Source: an uncultured Macromonas sp. (lineage in GTDB: Bacteria > Pseudomonadota > Gammaproteobacteria > Burkholderiales > Burkholderiaceae). Taken from it: a stretch of 9,217 bases of DNA. A program made the translations under genes and the position numbers. Every line of letters begins with the position of its first letter. Position 1 is the stretch's first letter. The DNA lies in NCBI GenBank assembly GCA_946481585.1, contig CAMLOF010000103.1, forward strand, positions 1-9,217, in the 5' to 3' direction. The notes below the pieces were generated by a model that worked only from the letters and a program-made list of their open reading frames with translations, had not been told where the DNA came from and made no database searches. Below are positions 1 to 7,210 of this stretch, in pieces.

Positions 1-1859
1 ACGACGTGGAGGCCGTGGGCCTGGTGAAGTTCGACTTCCTGGGCCTGGCCACGCTCACCATCCTGGAGCTGGCCAAGGAATTCATCGTTCGGCGCCACCC
101 CAGCCAGGCCAACTTCGCGTTCGAGAACATCCCCCTCAACGACCGGCCCACCTACAAGCTCTTCCAGGACGGCAAGACCGAAGCGGTGTTCCAGTTTGAA
201 AGCCGCGGCATGCAGGGCATGTTGCGCGACGCCAAGCCCACGCGGCTGGAAGACCTGATCGCCCTGAACGCGCTGTACCGCCCGGGCCCGATGGACCTGA
301 TCCCCACCTTCGTGGCGCGCAAGCACGGCCGCGAAGAGGTGATCTACCCGCACCCGCTGACCGAACCCGTGCTGGCCGAGACCTACGGCATCATGGTGTA
401 CCAGGAGCAGGTGATGCAGACGGCGCAGGTGCTGGGCGGCTACTCGCTCGGCGGCGCCGACATGCTTCGCCGCGCCATGGGCAAAAAGAAGCCCGAGGAG
501 ATGGCGGAGCACCGCATCATCTTCCGCAAGGGCGCGGCCGAGAAGGGCATCAGCGAAGAGAAGGCTGACGAGGTCTTCGACTTGATGGAGAAGTTTGCGG
601 GCTACGGCTTCAACAAGTCGCACGCCGCTGCCTATTCGCTGCTGGCGTACCACACGGCGTGGCTGAAGGTTCACTTCACGGCGGAGTTCTTCTGCGCCAA
701 CATGACCATCGAAATGGACGACACCGACAAGCTCAAGGTGTTGTTCGAGGACGCGCTCAAGTTTGGCATCACCTTTGACCCGCCGGATGTGAACCGGGGC
801 ACCTACCGCTTCGAGCCGGTCAGCGACAAGGTGATCCGCTACGGCCTGGGGGCCGTCAAGGGTACGGGGCAGCAGGCGATCGAGGCCATCGTGGCCGCGC
901 GCGAAGGCCGTGGCGTGGGCCCGCGTGGTGACGTGGTGGGGCCCTTCACCAGCCTGTTCGACTTCTGCGCCCGCGTGGACCGCAGTCGCTTGAACAAGCG
1001 CACGGTGGAGGCGCTGATCAAGGCCGGCGCGTTCGATTCGTTTGACCTCAACCGCGCGTCGCTGCTGGCGTCGGTGGAGCGCGCATTCGACTACGCCAAC
1101 GCCCAGCAGGCCAACGCCAACCAGGGCGGCCTGTTCGACATGCTGGGCGACGACGACCACGGCGCCAGCACCCAGGAGCCCGACTTGGTGGAGATGCTGC
1201 CGTGGGGCGTGAAAGAGCGCCTGACGCACGAAAAGACGGCGATCGGCTTCTACCTCTCAGGCCACCTGTTCGACGAAGTGGAGCGCGAGGTGCGCCGCTT
1301 CGCGCGCACGCCCGTGGGCGACGTGGTGGACAGCCGCGACCCGGTGCTGCTGGCCGCCATCGTGACCGACCTGCGCATCATCAACGGCCAGCGCGGCAAG
1401 GTGGCCATCTTCAAGCTCGACGACAAGACCGGCACGATGGAAGCCACCGCCGACGAGAACCTGATCAACCAGCACCGCAACCTGCTCAAGGACGACGAAC
1501 TGGTGATTGCGCAGGTGCTGGCCCAGCCAGACCGCTTCTCTGGAGGCTTGCGCCTGAAGGTGCAGCAGTTGTGGGACCTGGGCGCGGCGCGCTGCCGCTT
1601 TGGCAAGTATCTGCGTGTGGCTGTCAACGGGCACGCGCCAGACGTGGGCGCGCTGGTGCGAGAATTTCCGCCGCAACGCGAGCAGACGGAGCAAGGTGAA
1701 CTGGTGCGCGGCCTGCCGGTGCGCTTCCAGGTGATGCGTGACACTGCGCGCTGCGAGGTGCAACTGGACGACCGCGCGCTGTTCTTCCCCTCAGACGCGG
1801 CGCTGGCGGCCTGGATGGCGCAGGCCCACGAGCGCCGGGCAGAGATCGTGTTTGACTGA
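1..1859 (+). CDS. dnaE: DNA polymerase III alpha subunit, C-terminal part (5' end outside window)
   Basis: This is the replicative polymerase subunit that extends DNA in the Pol III holoenzyme. The first complete codon is at position 3, the frame is open at the left edge, and about 618 residues are visible, roughly the last half of a usual 1,150-1,180-residue protein. The KFDFLGL motif near the edge carries the aspartate that aligns with the third catalytic Asp of E. coli DnaE (D555). Then come the fingers segments (FQFESRGMQGML, ALYRPGPMDLIP, GYGFNKSHAAAYS) and a helix-hairpin-helix region (IRYGLGAVKGTG). A beta-clamp-binding motif QGGLFD lies at 1122-1139. An OB-fold begins near 1345, and a C-terminal tau-binding-type region ends at TGA 1857-1859. 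The gene looks intact within the window. The palm start and PHP domain lie upstream, so their state cannot be judged. It converges on tolA. Confidence 0.97.
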   Translation, partial: DVEAVGLVKFDFLGLATLTILELAKEFIVRRHPSQANFAFENIPLNDRPTYKLFQDGKTEAVFQFESRGMQGMLRDAKPTRLEDLIALNALYRPGPMDLIPTFVARKHGREEVIYPHPLTEPVLAETYGIMVYQEQVMQTAQVLGGYSLGGADMLRRAMGKKKPEEMAEHRIIFRKGAAEKGISEEKADEVFDLMEKFAGYGFNKSHAAAYSLLAYHTAWLKVHFTAEFFCANMTIEMDDTDKLKVLFEDALKFGITFDPPDVNRGTYRFEPVSDKVIRYGLGAVKGTGQQAIEAIVAAREGRGVGPRGDVVGPFTSLFDFCARVDRSRLNKRTVEALIKAGAFDSFDLNRASLLASVERAFDYANAQQANANQGGLFDMLGDDDHGASTQEPDLVEMLPWGVKERLTHEKTAIGFYLSGHLFDEVEREVRRFARTPVGDVVDSRDPVLLAAIVTDLRIINGQRGKVAIFKLDDKTGTMEATADENLINQHRNLLKDDELVIAQVLAQPDRFSGGLRLKVQQLWDLGAARCRFGKYLRVAVNGHAPDVGALVREFPPQREQTEQGELVRGLPVRFQVMRDTARCEVQLDDRALFFPSDAALAAWMAQAHERRAEIVFD

Positions 1860-1870
1860 CCCGCTCAGTC
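1854..1870. repeat. Perfect inverted repeat across the converging stop codons of dnaE and tolA
   Basis: GACTGA (1854-1859), a 5-base spacer (1860-1864) and TCAGTC (1865-1870) form a perfect 6-bp inverted repeat. Each arm is the last Asp codon plus the TGA stop of one gene: dnaE on + and tolA on -. No T-run follows on either strand, so it is not a typical intrinsic terminator. It could be a weak bidirectional hairpin, or simply the result of two genes that both end in GAC TGA. Confidence 0.5.
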
Positions 1871-2764
1871 CTGCGGCCTGAAGCCCAGCACCAGGGTGCC
1901 AGGCACCTTGCCGTTTTCGTCCTTGGGCAGGGTGGCGGTGCGGTCGATGGCGCGCAGCACGGCGTCGTCCCAGCCTTTGTGGCCGCTGGACTGCAGCAGC
2001 TTGCGGCCAACAATGGTGCCGTCTGGCAGGGCACGCACTTCCACCTCGGCGCGCGGGTTGCCGGGCACCGTGTCGGTGAAAATGATGTTGGGTTTGATGC
2101 GTGCCGCCAGTTTGCCCTGATACGAGGCCGACGGCCCGCTGGACTGCTGTGCCGTGCCAGTGGAGCGTGACGAACCCATGGCACCCGCCTGGCCCAGCAT
2201 GCGCTCCAGGTTCTTCTTGCGTTCGGCCTCCAGTTGAGCCTGCTGGCGTGCGGCTTCCTTCTCGCGGGCAGCCTTTTCGGCTTTCTCTTTCGCAGCCTGC
2301 GCTTCGCGTTTCTTGCGCTCGGCTTCGCGCTTTTCAGCCGCCTCGCGTTCGGCCTGCTTCTGCTCTTCCTTGCGGCGGGCTTCTGCCTGCTTCTTGCGTT
2401 CGGCTTCCAGGCGCAGCTTTTCCTCGCGTTCCTTCTCGCGCTTCTTCTGCAAGGCGATCTCGGCCTCGCTGGGGCCAGTGGGCTCGGGTGCGGGGGCAGG
2501 TTTGGGCGGTGGTGCGGGTTCCGGCTTCGGTTCGGGTTCTGGCGGTGGGGGCGGCTCGGGCTCGCTGGCGCGCGGCGCCGCCACCTCGGGCAGGCGCGAC
2601 CACAGCTCTGCCTCCATCACCACTTGCGTGTCACGCTGCCAGCCCACGCCCCAGGTCAGCGCCAGCACCAGCAGAAGGTGCACCACAAAGGCGATGAGCA
2701 GCGGCCCGCGCCAGCGCCCGGCTTGCGGCGGGGTCAGGTCCAGGGTGTCTGCGGCGGCCTGCAT
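1865..2764 (-). CDS. tolA: Cell envelope integrity protein TolA (Tol-Pal system)
   Basis: TolA is an inner-membrane protein that spans the periplasm. It is energised by TolQR and links them to TolB/Pal and the outer membrane. The 299 residues show the TolA/TonB layout: a short cytoplasmic N-terminus; one membrane segment at about 20-42; a proline/glutamate-rich stretch at about 69-98; a long charged Ala/Glu/Lys/Arg helix at about 100-190 with AERKK repeated three times; a Ser/Gly linker; and a TonB/TolA C-terminal domain at about 214-299. In the membrane segment His29 is present, but the serine of the SxxxH motif is Ala25. An AGGAG Shine-Dalgarno (2774-2778) lies 9 nt before the ATG. tolR ends 22 bp upstream. 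The proline-rich stretch resembles TonB, but adjacency to ybgC-tolQ-tolR and the long charged helix favour TolA. It is much shorter than E. coli TolA (about 420 residues). Confidence 0.93.
   Translation of the reverse strand: MQAAADTLDLTPPQAGRWRGPLLIAFVVHLLLVLALTWGVGWQRDTQVVMEAELWSRLPEVAAPRASEPEPPPPPEPEPKPEPAPPPKPAPAPEPTGPSEAEIALQKKREKEREEKLRLEAERKKQAEARRKEEQKQAEREAAEKREAERKKREAQAAKEKAEKAAREKEAARQQAQLEAERKKNLERMLGQAGAMGSSRSTGTAQQSSGPSASYQGKLAARIKPNIIFTDTVPGNPRAEVEVRALPDGTIVGRKLLQSSGHKGWDDAVLRAIDRTATLPKDENGKVPGTLVLGFRPQD
2213..2404 (-). repeat. Short coding repeats in the TolA helical domain (AERKK units)
   Basis: The 15-bp string cttcttgcgttcggc (written on +) occurs at 2213-2227 and 2390-2404, with a diverged copy at 2309-2323. 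Each encodes AERKK, at TolA residues 180-184, 121-125 and 148-152. This is the low-complexity charged helix typical of TolA. Such tracts can change length by slippage or recombination, but nothing here suggests an active repeat array. Confidence 0.55.
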
Positions 2765-2786
2765 GCGGGTGTGCTCCTGGCTGCGC

Positions 2787-3227
2787 TCAGCGCCCCTGCT
2801 GCACCGACAGGCCCACGCGCTGGATACCCGCCTTCTGCAACTGGTCCATCACGTTGATCACGGCCTCGTACTTCACGCTCTTGTCTGCGCTGATGACCAC
2901 CGGCACCACGGCCTGGCCTTCCACGGGCGGGCCTTGCAGGTCGCGCACGCGTTGTACCAGGGCCTTGTCGCTCACGTCTTCGGCCTGGGCGTTGGCTGTG
3001 CCATCCTTTACCTGCAGCCGGGCATCCTTGTCGATGATGACCTGCACGAAACGGTCGGGCTGGCGCGCGGCCTGGCCCACGCTGGGCAGGTCGATCATGC
3101 TGGGGGTGATGAGCGGCGCCGTCACCATGAAGATGATGAGCAGCACCAGCATCACGTCAATGAACGGCACCATGTTGATGTCGTTCATGGTGCGGCGGCC
3201 TCTGCCTCGGGGTGTCACTGCGGGCAT
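2787..3227 (-). CDS. tolR: Tol-Pal system protein TolR (ExbD/TolR family)
   Basis: TolR is the ion-channel partner of TolQ and converts proton-motive force into motion of TolA. The product has 146 residues: a short basic cytoplasmic N-terminus, one membrane helix at about 20-41, and a periplasmic ExbD/TolR domain ending in GIQRVGLSV. The motif PFIDVMLVLLIIFM holds Asp24, equivalent to the essential channel aspartate (D23) of E. coli TolR. The start is well supported: AAGGA (3235-3239) lies 7 nt before the ATG. The gene starts 24 bp after tolQ and ends 22 bp before tolA. ExbD is the close alternative, but the neighbours (ybgC, tolQ, tolA) point to TolR. Confidence 0.95.
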   Translation of the reverse strand: MPAVTPRGRGRRTMNDINMVPFIDVMLVLLIIFMVTAPLITPSMIDLPSVGQAARQPDRFVQVIIDKDARLQVKDGTANAQAEDVSDKALVQRVRDLQGPPVEGQAVVPVVISADKSVKYEAVINVMDQLQKAGIQRVGLSVQQGR

Positions 3228-3251
3228 AGCGCTTTCCTTTGCGGCGTGGCG

Positions 3252-3974
3252 TCAGTGCCCGGGGGACATGGTGGCCGGGCCACCCGTACCAGCCGTGCCA
3301 GCAGCGCCCACGTTGCGGTGCAGGATGTTGGAGAACTCTTCCATGAAGGTCTCCAGCCCGTTGGCGGCGCGGTCGATCTCGTGGGTGAAGCGGTTGTAGG
3401 CCACCACTGCCGGAATGGCAGCGAACAGGCCGATGGCGGTGGCCACCAGTGCTTCGGCAATGCCGGGGGCCACGGTGGCCAGCGTCACCTGGGTGAGCGC
3501 GGCCAGGCCGGTGAAGGCGTGCATGATGCCCCACACCGTGCCAAACAGCCCCACATAAGGCGACACAGAGCCGACCGAACCCAGGAAGGACAGGTTCACC
3601 TCCAGCGCGTCCAGCTCGCGCTGGTAGCTTGCGCGCATGGCGCGGCGTGCGCCGTCGAGCAGGGCGTCGGGCTGGGTGATGCGGCGCTCCCGCAGCTTGT
3701 GGAATTCGCGCATGCCGCTGGCGAAGATGCGTTCCATCGGGCTGCCGTCGCGGGCGTTGCGCGTGGCTGCCAGATACAGGTCGTTCAGGTTGGCGCCAGA
3801 CCAGAAGTCGCGCTCAAATTCGTCGGTGAGGCGCTTGACGCGCTTGAGGGCGAACACCTTGCGGAAGATCGCTGCCCAGCTGATGACCGAAACCGTGATG
3901 AGCAGGGCCACCACGGCCTGCACCACCCAACTGGCGTTGAGCATCAGCTCGACGATGGAAAAATCGTGGTTCAT
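3252..3974 (-). CDS. tolQ: Tol-Pal system protein TolQ (MotA/TolQ/ExbB proton channel family)
   Basis: TolQ is the multi-spanning inner-membrane subunit of the TolQR motor. I take the ATG at 3974 ([12 protein letters not shown]), which gives 240 residues. The frame is open further upstream, but that stretch ([12 protein letters not shown]) is unlike the family and lies inside ybgC. Membrane helices are at about 15-38, 128-155 and 170-195, with a large cytoplasmic loop between the first two. The segments VSPYVGLFGTVWGIMHAF and GIAEALVATAIGLFAAIPAV carry Thr146 and Thr179, which match the ion-path threonines T145 and T178 of E. coli TolQ. The start overlaps the ybgC stop as ATGA, which suggests translational coupling, and there is no clear Shine-Dalgarno of its own. 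The C-terminal tail (about 223-240) is Gly/Ala/Thr-rich and low-complexity. Confidence 0.95.
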   Translation of the reverse strand: MNHDFSIVELMLNASWVVQAVVALLITVSVISWAAIFRKVFALKRVKRLTDEFERDFWSGANLNDLYLAATRNARDGSPMERIFASGMREFHKLRERRITQPDALLDGARRAMRASYQRELDALEVNLSFLGSVGSVSPYVGLFGTVWGIMHAFTGLAALTQVTLATVAPGIAEALVATAIGLFAAIPAVVAYNRFTHEIDRAANGLETFMEEFSNILHRNVGAAGTAGTGGPATMSPGH

Positions 3975-4405
3975 CGGGGTTGCAAAACGTTGATGATGGG
4001 TTGCGGGATGCGGCCCGGACGCAGTTCGCCCGCCTGCACCCAGCCTATGCGTATGCTGCCTTCGCACAGCAGGGCCGTGCGTTGGCCGTCCTGCGTGAGC
4101 CAGGCCTCTTGTTGCAGTGTCATGGAAGCGCGCCCAAGTTCCCCCACGCGCGCGGTGACTTGCAACAAATCGTCAAGCCGCGCGGGGCGGTGGTAGCGCA
4201 GTTCGGTGCCGCTCACCACGAACATGCCTCCGGTTTCCTCACGCAGGCGCTGCTGCTGCACGCCCAGGCTGCGCAGCCACTCGGTGCGCGCCCGCTCAAA
4301 GAACTTCAGGTAGTTCGCATAGAAGACGATGCCGCCAGCATCGGTGTCTTCCCAATAGACGCGCACCGGCCAGCAGAAGGTGTCTTCCGTGGCTGTGGCT
4401 GTCAC
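3971..4405 (-). CDS. ybgC: Acyl-CoA thioesterase YbgC (Tol-Pal-associated hotdog fold)
   Basis: YbgC is a cytoplasmic 4-hydroxybenzoyl-CoA-type thioesterase that hydrolyses acyl-CoA esters. It is usually the first gene of tol-pal operons, as here, and its exact role in the Tol system is unclear. The 144 residues form one hotdog domain. The signature [20 protein letters not shown] contains Asp22, equivalent to catalytic D18 of E. coli YbgC, and [11 protein letters not shown] follows. The start is GTG (4403-4405), supported by a GGGAG ribosome-binding site at 4415-4419 and by overlap with the nusB stop as GTGA. Its own stop overlaps the tolQ ATG. Confidence 0.93.
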   Translation of the reverse strand: MTATATEDTFCWPVRVYWEDTDAGGIVFYANYLKFFERARTEWLRSLGVQQQRLREETGGMFVVSGTELRYHRPARLDDLLQVTARVGELGRASMTLQQEAWLTQDGQRTALLCEGSIRIGWVQAGELRPGRIPQPIINVLQPR

Positions 4406-4932
4406 GCTTGCGCGCTCCCGCCCTTGCGAGCCTGGTCGCGGCTCACTTCCAGGGCGCGCAGTTGCGGCGCCAGCTGGTTAAGCACGCCGTTGATGTACTT
4501 GTGCCCGTCGGTGCCGCCGAAGGATTTCGCCAGCTCGATGCATTCGTTGATCACCACGCGCCACGGCACGTCCAGGCAGTGCTTGAACTCGTAGGCGCCA
4601 ATCCACAACACACCGCGTTCGATGGGCGAAATCTCTGCCAGCGAACGGTCCAGCAACGGTGTGACCAGTGCGTCCAGCGCGTCGGCCTCGGCGATGCAGC
4701 CGTGCAGCAGAGCGTCGTAGTGAGCGCTGTCGGCTTTGTGGAAGCCGGTCAGGTCGCGGGTGAAGAGGTCGATGTCCTCAGCCTCGTTGCGACCTACCAG
4801 GTGCTGGTAGAGCGCCTGCAGGGCGAATTCACGCGCGCGGGTGCGGGCGGATTTGTCGCTGGCCTTCTTGAACGCCGCGCGAGGGGCGGCTTTGTCGGCC
4901 TTCTCGGCGCTGTTGGGGGTTTCGTCGCTCAT
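4402..4932 (-). CDS. nusB: Transcription antitermination factor NusB
   Basis: NusB binds boxA RNA together with NusE (ribosomal protein S10) in antitermination complexes, notably on rRNA operons. The product is 176 residues, compared with 139 in E. coli. The NusB fold covers about residues 29-165: [20 protein letters not shown], then [29 protein letters not shown], and [18 protein letters not shown]. The first 28 residues are a charged, Ala/Lys-rich extension that looks disordered. The ATG overlaps the ribH stop (ATGA) and no strong Shine-Dalgarno is visible, so translational coupling is likely. A ribH-nusB pair is a common bacterial arrangement. Confidence 0.95.
   Translation of the reverse strand: MSDETPNSAEKADKAAPRAAFKKASDKSARTRAREFALQALYQHLVGRNEAEDIDLFTRDLTGFHKADSAHYDALLHGCIAEADALDALVTPLLDRSLAEISPIERGVLWIGAYEFKHCLDVPWRVVINECIELAKSFGGTDGHKYINGVLNQLAPQLRALEVSRDQARKGGSAQA
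4415..4419 (-). promoter_or_regulatory. Ribosome-binding site supporting the GTG start of ybgC
   Basis: GGGAG on the - strand, 9 nt before the GTG at 4405, lies inside the 3' end of nusB. It supports the non-ATG start, since no better-placed ATG is present. Confidence 0.6.
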
Positions 4933-5399
4933 GATGCCTGAATGCTGTTGAGCAGCTGCGCCATCTCCACGGCCACCTGGGCGGCGTCGCGGCCTTTTTC
5001 TTCCTGGCGGGCCACGGCCTGCGGCAGGTTCTCGGTGGTGATGATGGCGTTGGCCACGGGGATCTGGTAGTCCAGCGCCACGCGCGTGACGCCAGCGGCG
5101 GATTCGTTGCAGACCAGCTCGAAGTGGTAGGTCTCGCCACGGATCACGCAGCCCAGGGCGATCAGGGCGTCGAATTTTTCGGTTTCGGCCATGGCCTGCA
5201 GGGCGGTGGGTACTTCCAGCGCGCCGGGTACCTGCACGTGCTGGATGTTGGCCTCGGCCACGCCCAGGGTGTGCAGTTCGTTCACGCAGGCTTGCGCCAG
5301 GGCGTTGGTGATGCCCTGGTTGAAGCGCGCCTGCACGATGCCGATGCGCAGTTTCGATCCGTCCAGCGCGGCGGCGCTGCCTTTGTCGGCTCCCAACAT
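4929..5399 (-). CDS. ribH: 6,7-dimethyl-8-ribityllumazine synthase (RibH)
   Basis: RibH condenses 3,4-dihydroxy-2-butanone 4-phosphate with the ribitylaminopyrimidine to form 6,7-dimethyl-8-ribityllumazine, the penultimate step to riboflavin. The 156 residues match the family's normal length. Visible motifs are Phe26-Asn27 (ARFNQGI), PGALE at 58-62, [12 protein letters not shown] at 83-94 with catalytic His92, and TTEN at 121-124. The frame is open upstream, but I place the start at ATG 5399. The upstream sequence is a shadow of ribBX, and an AAGGA site lies 8 nt before this ATG. The gene begins 2 bp after the ribBX stop and overlaps nusB by 4 bp. Confidence 0.96.
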   Translation of the reverse strand: MLGADKGSAAALDGSKLRIGIVQARFNQGITNALAQACVNELHTLGVAEANIQHVQVPGALEVPTALQAMAETEKFDALIALGCVIRGETYHFELVCNESAAGVTRVALDYQIPVANAIITTENLPQAVARQEEKGRDAAQVAVEMAQLLNSIQAS

Positions 5400-5401
5400 G
5401 A

Positions 5402-6535
5402 TCAGTTTCCTTCCGTTTTGCTCAAGAAGCCGGTCACTTCCAGTCCGTAACCGGTCATGCTGGGCATGCGGCGCGGCGTGCCCAGCAGTTGCATTTTTTG
5501 AACGCCGCATTCGCGCAGGATCTGCGCGCCCACGCCGTAGGTGCGCAGGTCCATGCGGCCACGTTCGGGCGCCTGTGCGGAACGTGCGGTGCCCTCGAAC
5601 TGGGCCAGCAGCTGTTCGGCGCTTTCGCCGCAGTTCAGCAGCACTACCACGCCTCGGCCTTGTTCGGCCATGTGGCGCAGGCTGGTCTCCAGCGTCCACG
5701 AGTGCATGGAGCGGCCCACCTCCAGCGCGTCCAGCACGCTCAGGGGCTCGTGCACGCGCACGCTCACGGTATCGCTGGGCTGCCACTGGCCCTTGACCAG
5801 TGCCAGGTGCAGCGCGCCGCTGGGCTGGTCGCGGAAGGCGTGCGCCGTGAACTCGCCGAACGCGGTGTTCAGGGGGCGGCTGCCCACCTTCTGCACCAGG
5901 CTTTCAACGCGGCTGCGGTATTCGATCAGGTCGGCAATGGTGCCGATCTTCAGCCCGTGTTCGGCAGCGAACAGCTGCAGGTCGGGCAGGCGGGCCATGG
6001 TGCCGTCGTCCTTCATGATCTCGCAGATCACGGCGGCGGGCGTGCAGCCAGCCATGGCGGCCAGGTCGCAGCCTGCCTCGGTATGGCCTGCGCGCATCAG
6101 CACGCCGCCGTCCACCGCCTGCAGCGGGAAGATGTGGCCGGGTTGCACCAGGTCTTCGGCGCGGGCGTTGGCGGCCACGGCCACCTGCACGGTGCGCGCG
6201 CGGTCGGCGGCGGAAATGCCGGTGGTCACGCCCTCGGCGGCCTCAATGGACACGGTAAATGCCGTGCCCATCTTGGTACCGTTGCGCGGCACCATGGGGG
6301 GCAGGCGCAGGCGTTCGCAGCGGTCGCGCGTCAGGGTCAGGCAGATCAGGCCACGCCCGAAGCGGGCCATGAAGTTGATGGCCTCGGGCGTCACGTGGTC
6401 GGCGGCCAGGACGAGGTCGCCCTCGTTCTCGCGGTCTTCCTCGTCCACCAGAATGACGATGCGGCCAGCCTTCATGTCGGCCACGATGTCTTCGACGGGG
6501 GAAATGGGCACGGGGGCCAGGTTAGGTGTGGTCAT
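5402..6535 (-). CDS. ribBX: 3,4-dihydroxy-2-butanone-4-phosphate synthase with degenerate GTP cyclohydrolase II-like domain (RibBX; usually annotated ribBA)
   Basis: The N-terminal RibB domain (about 12-205 of 377) converts ribulose 5-phosphate to 3,4-dihydroxy-2-butanone 4-phosphate plus formate. It looks complete: [10 protein letters not shown] at 31-40, FGRGLIC near 59-65, [10 protein letters not shown] at 150-159 with His151, and CEIM with Glu172. The C-terminal part (about 207-377) aligns with GTP cyclohydrolase II (RibA) but has lost its active site. The zinc ligands C54, C65 and C67 of E. coli RibA align without gaps to Leu265, Ser276 and His278. The HRQEGRNIGL loop is replaced by [10 protein letters not shown]. 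The TNNP motif and the C-terminal tail are missing. Scaffold motifs such as [17 protein letters not shown] remain. I infer RibB activity only, as described for RibBX proteins. The ATG at 6535 overlaps the ribE stop (ATGA), and the family N-terminus ([14 protein letters not shown]) supports this start over the open frame further upstream. Confidence 0.93.
   Translation of the reverse strand: MTTPNLAPVPISPVEDIVADMKAGRIVILVDEEDRENEGDLVLAADHVTPEAINFMARFGRGLICLTLTRDRCERLRLPPMVPRNGTKMGTAFTVSIEAAEGVTTGISAADRARTVQVAVAANARAEDLVQPGHIFPLQAVDGGVLMRAGHTEAGCDLAAMAGCTPAAVICEIMKDDGTMARLPDLQLFAAEHGLKIGTIADLIEYRSRVESLVQKVGSRPLNTAFGEFTAHAFRDQPSGALHLALVKGQWQPSDTVSVRVHEPLSVLDALEVGRSMHSWTLETSLRHMAEQGRGVVVLLNCGESAEQLLAQFEGTARSAQAPERGRMDLRTYGVGAQILRECGVQKMQLLGTPRRMPSMTGYGLEVTGFLSKTEGN
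5408..5412 (-). promoter_or_regulatory. Ribosome-binding site for ribH, inside the end of ribBX
   Basis: AAGGA on the - strand, 8 nt upstream of the ATG at 5399, lies within the last codons of ribBX. It decides the ribH start against a much longer open frame that has no family similarity upstream. Confidence 0.65.
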
Positions 6536-7158
6536 GATTGTGCAGGGGCGCCGAGCATGCGCTCCACGTAGCGGGCGATCAGGTCGATTTCCAGGTTCAC
6601 CGGGCTGCCCGTGCGCAAGTGGCCCAGGGCGGTGTTTTCCACGGTGTGCGGGATGAGGTTGATGCTGCATTCGCAGCCTTCGGCGCTGTCCTGCACGCGG
6701 TTGACCGTGAGGCTGACGCCGTTGATGGTGATGGAGCCCTTGTAGGCCAGGTACTTGCCCAGGGCCGCGGGGGCCATCACGCGCAGTTCCCAGCTTTCGC
6801 CCACCTGGGCGAAGTGGGTGACGCGGCCAATGCCGTCCACGTGGCCGGAGACGATGTGCCCGCCCAGGCGGTCGTGCGCGCGCAGTGCCTTTTCCAGATT
6901 GACCGGGCCGGGCTGGTCCAGGCCGGCGGTCTTGTCCAGAGATTCTGCGGAGATGTCGATGGTGAAGTGGCGTTCTTCAGTGGCCAGGGTCGTGACCGTC
7001 ATGCAGGCGCCGTTGAGGGCGATGCTATCGCCCAGGCCAACGTCGTCGAGATAACCCGGCGGCGTCTCTATGGTGAGGCGCTTGCCGTGTTGCAAAGAAC
7101 TGCCGAGCGGCTGGACAGCGACGATGCGCCCCACGCCTGTGATGATGCCGGTAAACAT
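6532..7158 (-). CDS. ribE: Riboflavin synthase, alpha subunit
   Basis: This enzyme dismutates two 6,7-dimethyl-8-ribityllumazine molecules to riboflavin and the ribitylaminopyrimidine, the last step of the pathway. The 208 residues contain the family's two tandem lumazine-binding barrels. Barrel one has [25 protein letters not shown] and [10 protein letters not shown]. Barrel two has [36 protein letters not shown] and the C-terminal [15 protein letters not shown]. The N-terminal MFTG motif fixes the start at ATG 7158. It lies 52 bp after ribD, and its stop overlaps the ribBX start. The gene is called ribC in older E. coli nomenclature. Confidence 0.96.
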   Translation of the reverse strand: MFTGIITGVGRIVAVQPLGSSLQHGKRLTIETPPGYLDDVGLGDSIALNGACMTVTTLATEERHFTIDISAESLDKTAGLDQPGPVNLEKALRAHDRLGGHIVSGHVDGIGRVTHFAQVGESWELRVMAPAALGKYLAYKGSITINGVSLTVNRVQDSAEGCECSINLIPHTVENTALGHLRTGSPVNLEIDLIARYVERMLGAPAQS

Positions 7159-7210
7159 CCCCCTATTCTCGCAGGAAAGCGCGAGGCGGGGGCCGGGTGG
7201 GGGCGCCGGG
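7159..7210 (-). other. Spacer between ribD and ribE with a small possible hairpin
   Basis: This 52-bp GC-rich gap is the longest inside the operon. CTCGC (7168-7172) and GCGAG (7181-7185) could pair as a 5-bp stem with an 8-base loop, ending 9 nt before the ribE ATG, close to where a ribosome would bind. No clear Shine-Dalgarno, promoter or T-run is visible. The hairpin may be chance in such GC-rich sequence. Confidence 0.25.

Noticed and set aside
1202..1763. Several frames of 160-170 codons overlapping dnaE on both strands
   Set aside because: dnaE continues through this region with OB-fold and C-terminal similarity, and the alternative products are Arg/Pro/Ala-rich without domains.
1800..1950. 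An intrinsic terminator between dnaE and tolA
   Set aside because: The 6-bp palindrome has no following T-run on either strand, and no other strong hairpin with a T-tract is visible.
2234..2857. A 207-codon + frame with a Leu/Phe-rich start that could look like a membrane protein
   Set aside because: The hydrophobic stretch is the antisense reading of the Lys/Glu/Arg-rich TolA helix. Lys and Glu codons read in reverse give Phe, Leu and Ser codons.
3252..4067. A longer TolQ start at 4067 (271 residues)
   Set aside because: The extra 31 residues lie entirely within ybgC and do not resemble TolQ. The ATGA overlap at 3971-3974 is the typical coupled start.
2313..4196. A 627-codon open frame on + opposite tolA, tolR, tolQ and ybgC
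   Set aside because: It is antisense to four genes with clear family motifs. Its product is rich in Arg/Ser/His/Gly with no recognisable domain, as expected from the complement of GC-rich codons.
5489..6571. 360- and 371-codon open frames on + opposite ribBX
   Set aside because: Low-complexity Gly/Ala/His- and Arg/Ser-rich products with no motifs. The opposite strand encodes ribBX with conserved RibB motifs.
5402..6670. A longer RibBX start at 6670 (422 residues)
   Set aside because: The extra 45 residues lie inside ribE and are Pro/His/Arg-rich. The family N-terminus begins at the ATG at 6535.
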